From JBFWWP01 sp050246115 (GTDB taxonomy: Bacteria > Planctomycetota > UBA8108 > UBA1146 > JAJFFE01), in assembly GCA_050246115.1 (NCBI GenBank), contig JBFWWP010000037.1, positions 1 to 46,702 of the forward strand: 46,702 bases of DNA. The letters are read 5' to 3'. The notes beneath the pieces are model-generated. The model saw only the letters and a program-made list of their open reading frames with translations. It was not told the origin of the DNA and made no database searches. A program made the translations under genes and the position numbers. Each line of letters begins with the position of its first letter. Positions within the stretch are counted from its first letter, which is position 1. Positions 41,601-46,702 of the stretch are shown here, piece by piece.

Positions 41601-41958
41601 TTCCCCAGCAAGCGCGATCTGGGGTTACCCCGGCCGACACCCGCCCCTCGGCTACGTCGAGCCCCGACGGTTGTTTGGGGCTGGTGCGATTCCATTTTGC
41701 CCAAAGCCGCCCGGTTCTTTGACTTCGCGCGGACTCGCGAGGGTGCTAGAATCGCGTCCTGTTGGGTCTTTGTCGACCGGGTCCACGGCCCTCGGGCCTT
41801 GCCCGCGTCTTCGGTCGTGGAATCTGTTGTTTGCTTCCGTCGAGCTCGTTCCATCGAGACCTCGGCGGAGGATCTCGCAGGGATCGACCCCAGGATCCGC
41901 TCCGCCCCATCATTTCCGACTGTTCCCGTTCAACCGCTCAAGAGGAGAGAACCGACTC
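41601..41958 (+). other. 5' region of the FG-GAP protein gene, with possible extended -10
   Basis: No gene is recognisable. TGCTAGAAT at 41744-41752 looks like an extended -10 element (TAGAAT at 41747-41752). TTGACT lies upstream at 41719-41724, but the 22-base gap is longer than the usual 16-18, so the pair is doubtful. If real, the transcript has a leader of about 200 bases. Small hairpins GGGGTTACCCC (41622-41632) and AGCCCC/GGGGCT (about 41659-41682) follow the hflX stop. Confidence 0.4.
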
Positions 41959-43815
41959 ATGACGAACCCGTCGTTTCGCGAAGTCTTCCGCGCCGTTCGG
42001 TACCCGCGCTGGGTGGCTTTGGCCGCCTTCGCACTCGCAGCGCCCACCCTCCAGGGACAACAGTTCCAAGATCAAACGATCTCTCGTTTCCCCAGCCAGA
42101 ACGAGTACTCGAGCCAGGTAGCGATCGCCGACGTCGACAACGACGGCGACCTCGATGTCTGCTTCGCCAACGGACGTGGGTTCGCCAGCGCGTCACTCCA
42201 AGAGCAAGTGCGCCTGTACATCAATAACGGCGCCGGGGTGTTCGCGGACGAGAGCGTCGCGCGCCTGGGCACACTGCTCGGCTTCGGACGTGACGTCGAG
42301 TTCGCCGATGTCGACGACGATGGCGACCTGGACCTGATGGTGGTCAACGACTTCAACACGGCCCCGCGCCTGATGATCAACGACGGCACCGGTCACTTCG
42401 CCAACGAGAGCATGGCGCGACTGCCAGCCATGAACCTCGGCGGCTCCCATTGCTCCTTCGGCGATGTCGACAACGACGGCGACCTCGACATGTGGTTGAC
42501 GAACGGCGGCTCGAACCGCTTCGGGTCGGGACAGCCGCAGCTGTGGACCAACGACGGTGCTGGCTTCTTCACCAACGAGACCACGTCCCGGCTGCCGCTG
42601 GTAGGGGTGGCGCAGCAGCTCGATTCGATCTTCGGCGACATCGATGGCGACTTCGACCTCGACATGGTCGCGGGCAATCGCGGGAGCAACAGCAAGCTGT
42701 ACGAGAACAACGGGTCGGGAGTGTTCGCCGACGTGACCGCCGGTAGGCTGCCCCCGGACAGCAATACCTACGCGTACGACTTCGGCGACCTCGACGGCGA
42801 CGGCGACCTCGACCTCGTGGGCGCCAACTCTCAACCAGGCGGCTCTCAGGAGGCGATCTTCGTCAACAATGGTGCCGGCACCTTCGTCAACCAGACGACC
42901 ACGCTACTGCCCGGGGCCAACAACCCGAGCATCGACGACAACGACAGCAAGTTCATCGATTTCGACAACGACGGCGATCTCGACTTCGTGGTCGCTGCCC
43001 TCGGCGGTTCCTCGGAGCGCGTCTACCGCAACAACGGCGCGAACTTCACTTTGCTCGCCGGTGTCATCACCGCGATTGCCGATAGTTCGCTCGACATCGA
43101 ACTCGGCGACTTGGACGGGGACAACGACCTGGACATCGTGACGGCCCAGGGCGAATCCGGTGGCTTCCAGAACCGGATCTACATCAACTCCGGGCCCGCG
43201 GACACGATTCCGCCGACGTTCCCGCGCCTCGAGCAGATCGCCGACACTCTGGACGATGTCGGCCCCTACGTGGTGCGAGTCGTGATCCGCGACAGCATGA
43301 CGTCGGACACGAACTTCTTCTTCGACGCCCGCGCGTTGACCTACACCGTCGACGGCGGGCCCGATCAGACCGCGCCGCTTCGTTGGAGCGGTGGCGACGT
43401 CTACCGAGCCGAGATTCCAGGCCAACCCCAGGGCTCGTTCGTGGAGTACCACGCCACCGCCACCGATTTCGCTGGAAACAGCGGAGCGAGCGCCACGCGG
43501 TCGTTCACGATCCTGGGATCGCCACCAGAGTTCGACCGGAGCGACTGCAACAACGATGCGAGCTTCGACGTGGCCGATGTCGTGTACCTCCTGGGTTATC
43601 TCTTTCCGGCCATGACGGCGAATCCACTCGCCTGCGCCGATGCCTGCGATCTGAACGACGATGGCAGCCTGGATGTGAGCGATCCCATTACCGCTCTCGG
43701 AGCCTTGTTCCCCTCGGGGCCGCCCGTGACGCTCCCCGCACCGTCGGGAACGTGTGGGGTCGACCCGACCGCCGATGGCCTCGACTGCGCGGGAATCGTG
43801 ACTGGTTGTCCGTAG
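41959..43815 (+). CDS. Secreted FG-GAP/VCBS repeat protein with C-terminal dockerin-like module
   Basis: The ATG at 41959 follows AGAGGAGAG and gives 618 residues with a signal peptide (about residues 1-33, ending LQG-QQ). At least eight FG-GAP-like repeats fill residues 50-410. Each has a calcium loop of the type D-x-D-N-D-G-D-x-D (for example DVDNDGDLDV and DLDGDNDLDI) and 'N-N-G-x-G-x-F'; together they form a probable beta-propeller. An Ig-like segment follows (about 420-520). The dockerin-like module ends the protein: C-N-N-D...VADVVYLLGYLF, CDLNDDGSLDVSD, then the tail CGVDPTADGLDC. It is exported and probably surface-associated. Confidence 0.88.
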   Translation: MTNPSFREVFRAVRYPRWVALAAFALAAPTLQGQQFQDQTISRFPSQNEYSSQVAIADVDNDGDLDVCFANGRGFASASLQEQVRLYINNGAGVFADESVARLGTLLGFGRDVEFADVDDDGDLDLMVVNDFNTAPRLMINDGTGHFANESMARLPAMNLGGSHCSFGDVDNDGDLDMWLTNGGSNRFGSGQPQLWTNDGAGFFTNETTSRLPLVGVAQQLDSIFGDIDGDFDLDMVAGNRGSNSKLYENNGSGVFADVTAGRLPPDSNTYAYDFGDLDGDGDLDLVGANSQPGGSQEAIFVNNGAGTFVNQTTTLLPGANNPSIDDNDSKFIDFDNDGDLDFVVAALGGSSERVYRNNGANFTLLAGVITAIADSSLDIELGDLDGDNDLDIVTAQGESGGFQNRIYINSGPADTIPPTFPRLEQIADTLDDVGPYVVRVVIRDSMTSDTNFFFDARALTYTVDGGPDQTAPLRWSGGDVYRAEIPGQPQGSFVEYHATATDFAGNSGASATRSFTILGSPPEFDRSDCNNDASFDVADVVYLLGYLFPAMTANPLACADACDLNDDGSLDVSDPITALGALFPSGPPVTLPAPSGTCGVDPTADGLDCAGIVTGCP

Positions 43816-43825
43816 TTCGGTTGGT

Positions 43826-43867
43826 GGCTGGGTCCGGAGGGCTGACTCACACCTCCCGGACCCAGCC
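43826..43867 (+). terminator. Hairpin terminator of the FG-GAP protein gene
   Basis: GGCTGGGTCCGG (43826-43837) pairs perfectly with CCGGACCCAGCC (43856-43867), a 12-bp stem with an 18-base loop, starting ten bases after the stop codon. No T-run follows, so it may also act as a transcript stabiliser. Confidence 0.65.
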
Positions 43868-44269
43868 TCCCCGCGGGCGAGCGCAGTCCGAGTTCGAACC
43901 CGGGTGTCCGAAACCGAGCCCCTGCATGCGCAAGCTGGAGCGCGCCGGCCTCGGCTTCTACGGGTGTGCTCGCGCGACGACATCCCATTGCCCCACGCCG
44001 TGATCCACGAGACCACCCGTGCGAGTTGCAGCCGGCCGACCTCGCGCGCCGTGTGAAACTTTCCGGGACCACCAGCGCAACAGTTTGACTTGCGTCCACC
44101 CAGGTCGGACAATGTCTGCGCTCGGAACGGGTTCAGACCACTTTGCCAAGTATTTTCATTCTGTCGTGGCCGCGAGCGCGCCATTGGGAACCGGTACGTA
44201 CACCGGTCGCCTGATCACCGTGACCGTGGACCACTCGTCAACCGGTTGCGGATTCTGACAGGAGGACAC
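43868..44269 (+). other. Intergenic region before the haem peroxidase gene
   Basis: Apart from the promoter at 44085-44113, I see nothing certain here. A short frame starting with ATG at 44112 (48 codons) exists in the leader, but there is no reason to believe that it is translated. Confidence 0.4.
44085..44113 (+). promoter_or_regulatory. Putative housekeeping-type promoter of the haem peroxidase gene
   Basis: TTGACT (44085-44090) and GACAAT (44108-44113) are separated by exactly 17 bases. The -35 matches five and the -10 four of six consensus positions. The start codon is about 157 bases downstream of the -10, so the leader is about 150 bases. Confidence 0.5.
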
Positions 44270-46123
44270 GTGTCGATTCGCAAGATGTTCTGTGTTCTGG
44301 TGTGGGGCGCGCTGAGTTCGGTCGGGCTCGGCTGGGGGTCTCCGGCCGCCGCTCAGTATCGGACGATCGACGGTACTGGCAACAACCTCGCCAACCCCGA
44401 CTGGGGAGCGGCCAATACACCGCTGCTCCGTCAAGGACCTGCCGCCTACGCCGACGGGATCTCGACCTTGGCGGGGCCCACCCGCCCGTCACCGCGTCTG
44501 ATCAGCAACAACCTCGTCGCCCAGAACACTGCAGTGCTGAACGAAGCGGGAGTCAGCGACTGGGTCTGGCAGTGGGGTCAGTTCCTCGACCACGACCTCG
44601 ACCTCACCGACACCAGTGTCACCGAGGTCGCGGACATCCCGGTGCCCCCGGGTGATCCGCAATTCGACCCGTTCAACACGGGGGTCGCCGTCATCAACTT
44701 CACGCGCTCGTTGTTCCTGGCTGGTTCGATGCCTCGCGAGCAGGAGAACGTGCTGACCTCGTTCATCGATGCCTCCAACGTCTACGGCTCGGACGACGCG
44801 CGCGCGCTCGAGTTGCGAACGCTGTCGGGCGGACTCCTGAAGACCAGCGCCGGGGACCTACTGCCGTTCAACCTCAATGGTTTCCCCAACGGTGGACCGG
44901 GCGCGCCGGAGGATTTCTTCCTGGCGGGCGACGTGCGCGCGAACGAGCAGGCAGGATTGACGGCCATCCACACGCTGTTCGTGCGCGAACACAACCGCCT
45001 CTGCGGAGAGTTGGCGGTCGCAAACCCGACTTGGGACGACGAGCAGCTCTACCAGGAAGCACGGCGTGTCGTCGGTGCCATCGTGCAAGTCATCACGTAC
45101 CGTGAGTTCATTCCCACGGTACTCGGCGTCGGGGCCCTCGCGCCGTACGCGGGCTACAACGCGGCCGTGAACCCCGGCGTCGCCAATGAGTTTTCGACCG
45201 CCTCGTATCGGTTCGGGCACAGCATGCTGTCGCCCCAGATCCTCCGCTACACGGAGTTCGGCACGCCGATTTCGTTCGGGCACCTGTCCCTCGCCGACGC
45301 CTTCTTCGATCCGAGCCGCATCACGGACCAGGGAGGTATCGAGCCGATTCTTCGTGGACTGGCGTCACAACCCGCGCAGCGCGTCGATACGCGCATCGTC
45401 AGCCAGGTGCGCAACTTCCTGTTCGGCCCGCCGGGCTCGGGTGGCCTCGATCTCGCATCGCTCAACATTCAGCGCGGACGCGATCACGGCTTGCCCGACC
45501 TGAACGGACTTCGGGTCTCGTACGGCCTGCCCGCCCACCCGTTCTTCGCCTCGGTGACGAGCAACGTTGCCCTCCGAAATGCGCTGGCCGCGACTTACGC
45601 TTCAGTGAATGACATCGATCCATGGGTCGGTGGCCTGGCCGAGGACCATCTCGCCGGTGCCCTCGTCGGGGAGACGATCTTCACGGTGCTCAAGGACCAG
45701 TTCGAGCGCGTGCGCGACGGCGACCGTTTCTACTACGAGAGTCAGTTCTCGGGGGCGGAACTCGCGACGCTCGACGCAACGCGTCTCTCGGACGTCATCC
45801 GTCGTAACACGACGATTGTTCAGATCGCGGACAATGTTTTCGTGGTGCCGACGTTCCAGCGGGGCGACTGCAACCAAGACGGCGCCCTCGACATCGCGGA
45901 CGCCGTGTCGATGATCGGCTACCTCTTCGGCGGCGCCCCGGACCTCGGCTGCGAGGATGCCTGCGACATGAACGACGATGGCGTACACAACATCGCCGAC
46001 GTGATCTTCCCCGTGACTCACTTGTTCCAGGCCGGACCGGCGCCGCCGGCCCCGTTCGGGATCTGCGGGCGCGACCCCAGCGCCGATGGGCTCGGTTGCT
46101 ATACGTTCTCGTCTTGCCCATAA
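44270..46123 (+). CDS. Animal-type haem peroxidase with C-terminal dockerin-like module
   Basis: The GTG at 44270 follows AGGAGG by four bases and gives 617 residues; an ATG 15 bases later is possible. A signal peptide ends near residue 29 (AAA-Q). The peroxidase domain (about 33-530) has the distal site WGQFLDHDLDL (His108), the calcium/helix region 'SFIDASNVYGS', DVRANEQ with the likely catalytic Arg223, 'REHNRLC', the proximal site SYRFGHSML (His317) and 'NIQRGRDHGLPDLN'. All key residues are present, so a haem-dependent peroxidase is expected, acting outside the cytoplasm. A dockerin-like module (about 536-617) ends the protein, with a CGRDPSADGLGC tail. A MITE-like element starts eight bases after the stop. 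Confidence 0.93.
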   Translation: MSIRKMFCVLVWGALSSVGLGWGSPAAAQYRTIDGTGNNLANPDWGAANTPLLRQGPAAYADGISTLAGPTRPSPRLISNNLVAQNTAVLNEAGVSDWVWQWGQFLDHDLDLTDTSVTEVADIPVPPGDPQFDPFNTGVAVINFTRSLFLAGSMPREQENVLTSFIDASNVYGSDDARALELRTLSGGLLKTSAGDLLPFNLNGFPNGGPGAPEDFFLAGDVRANEQAGLTAIHTLFVREHNRLCGELAVANPTWDDEQLYQEARRVVGAIVQVITYREFIPTVLGVGALAPYAGYNAAVNPGVANEFSTASYRFGHSMLSPQILRYTEFGTPISFGHLSLADAFFDPSRITDQGGIEPILRGLASQPAQRVDTRIVSQVRNFLFGPPGSGGLDLASLNIQRGRDHGLPDLNGLRVSYGLPAHPFFASVTSNVALRNALAATYASVNDIDPWVGGLAEDHLAGALVGETIFTVLKDQFERVRDGDRFYYESQFSGAELATLDATRLSDVIRRNTTIVQIADNVFVVPTFQRGDCNQDGALDIADAVSMIGYLFGGAPDLGCEDACDMNDDGVHNIADVIFPVTHLFQAGPAPPAPFGICGRDPSADGLGCYTFSSCP

Positions 46124-46131
46124 GCTCCTAA

Positions 46132-46310
46132 GGAGTCGCCCAAGAATACCTTCGACATCTTGCCGTCGATTTGGGTCAGATTCGGGCGATCCGGAAAGCT
46201 CGGAACCGGAGGCGTAGCCTTAGTTTCGGTGAGGATTTCGAGGTTTTCGGATCGGTCGAAGATGGCCCGAAGCGACGAGCAAGAGGGTGAAGTCATTCTT
46301 GGGCGACTCC
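46132..46310. mobile_element. MITE-like element, copy 2 (179 bp)
   Basis: The ends are GGAGTCGCCCAAGA and TCTTGGGCGACTCC, a perfect 14-bp terminal inverted repeat that continues to about 23 bp with few mismatches. TAA (46129-46131) and TAG (46311-46313) flank it. Copy 1 is at 19411-19592; both copies lie in the same direction relative to the gene whose end they follow. No transposase is inside. Confidence 0.8.
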
Positions 46311-46336
46311 TAGGGCGTCGCGGTAGTTTGACGCAA

Positions 46337-46373
46337 CGCGGACGGTTCGCCTGGCGAGCCGTCCGCGTTTCTC
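46337..46373. terminator. Long hairpin downstream of MITE copy 2
   Basis: CGCGGACGGTTCGCC (46337-46351) pairs with GGCGAGCCGTCCGCG (46353-46367) with one mismatch around a single T, followed by TTTCTC. The loop is too small as drawn, so a few inner pairs must stay open. It could terminate the peroxidase transcript. Confidence 0.6.
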
Positions 46374-46425
46374 TTCGCGCTTGCTGGTTCACCGCTGGCC
46401 TTCGGCTTGCCTTCCCGGATGCGGC

Positions 46426-46491
46426 TTTCGCAAGGCCCCATCGCGGCTGTAGCAAGCTGCCTCCACTTCACTCGAATTGCTCGTGAATGCG
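46426..46491. repeat. Composite of two dispersed repeats
   Basis: Positions 46426-46485 resemble the repeat at 19611-19672 (TTTCGCAAGGCCCC..., ...CCACTTCACTCGAATTGCTCG). Positions 46470-46491 match 27516-27537 with one mismatch. The two repeats therefore overlap here, which suggests that the separate copies elsewhere are fragments of one longer element. Confidence 0.5.
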
Positions 46492-46702
46492 GTAGATCTC
46501 GGGTCCGGTTGCAGCGTCCTGGCGCCGGAGTCACAATGCGACGGGCGTCGCGTCTCGGGCATCGGGGCCCGACGAGCCACCGGCGGCGGGTCAACGGCAG
46601 GGAGCGCATGACATCGACGAGAGAGCGTAGTCGGTTCCTTGCCAAGTTCCTGGGGAACGTGCGCCAAGTGTCTGCGGTGACCCCAGCAAGTCGTTGGCTT
46701 GC
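46492..46702. other. Right end of window, no gene
   Basis: No recognisable gene, hairpin with T-run or further repeat is seen in the last 211 bases. Open frames on the minus strand here are arginine-rich and not protein-like. Confidence 0.4.

Noticed and set aside
42904..44184. 426-codon minus-strand frame opposite the FG-GAP protein
   Set aside because: Antisense to regular calcium-loop repeats, whose periodic sequence keeps the opposite frame open.
44112..44258. 48-codon leader peptide before the haem peroxidase gene
   Set aside because: It overlaps the putative -10 element and has no ribosome binding site, so it is unlikely to be translated.
46212..46310. Small protein beginning MARSDEQEG encoded by the MITE copies
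   Set aside because: The frame runs through the terminal repeat into unrelated flanks and differs after the element end, so conservation is explained by the repeat itself.

Overview
The window looks like chromosomal DNA of a GC-rich member of the Planctomycetota. Three signs support this: dockerin-like two-EF-hand modules on secreted proteins; an ECF sigma factor divergent from a Ser/Thr kinase with a TPR tail; and exported proteins built from PKD, cytochrome-c-like, FG-GAP and carboxypeptidase-regulatory-like domains. LPS-type kinase and TamB/Omp85 genes indicate an outer membrane. No rRNA, tRNA, CRISPR array or intact transposase was seen. The species assignment is inference.

Layout. 1-678: no gene, two small palindromes. 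679-3595 (minus): three overlapping genes of unusual, lower-GC composition, ending in a large membrane-anchored Ig-like-repeat protein. 3921-8181 (plus): NlpC/P60-like protein, KDPG aldolase, methyltransferase, DUF2235 hydrolase. 8182-8409: short repeats. 8410-15244 (minus): kelch/dockerin protein, rhodanese and TPR lipoproteins, GNAT acetyltransferase, and a 1065-residue multi-domain lipoprotein. 15636-19410: divergent ECF sigma and kinase genes. 19411-19592: a MITE-like element starting exactly at the kinase stop codon. 19712-20221: SET-domain protein. 20391-22524: cobalt/nickel ECF transporter cbiMQO. 22555-23258: histidine-kinase remnant overlapping a response regulator. 23390-25219: secreted protein of unknown function. 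25427-26507: HTH/DUF2975 pair with its palindromic AT-rich control region. 26791-27486: SOUL lipoprotein. 27769-29292: cysS. 29754-30312: CXXC-less thioredoxin-fold protein, then a candidate small RNA with a strong terminator. 30449-33096: glycosyltransferase and a tandem WaaP-type kinase. 33293-39198: tamB and an Omp85 protein. 39226-41600: membrane protein and hflX. 41959-46123: FG-GAP/dockerin protein and an animal-type haem peroxidase/dockerin protein. 46132-46310: second MITE copy. 46311-46702: terminator-like hairpin and repeats.

How the genes fit together. The glycosyltransferase, tandem kinase, TamB and Omp85 genes form an envelope-biogenesis cluster. The three dockerin-like proteins share one extended module with a cysteine-rich tail and may share a localisation route. 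The two MITE copies differ by 10 substitutions and one 3-base gap by hand alignment, and both sit at the 3' end of a gene. They are the clearest mobile feature. Start codons were chosen from Shine-Dalgarno spacing and gene overlaps read directly from the sequence.
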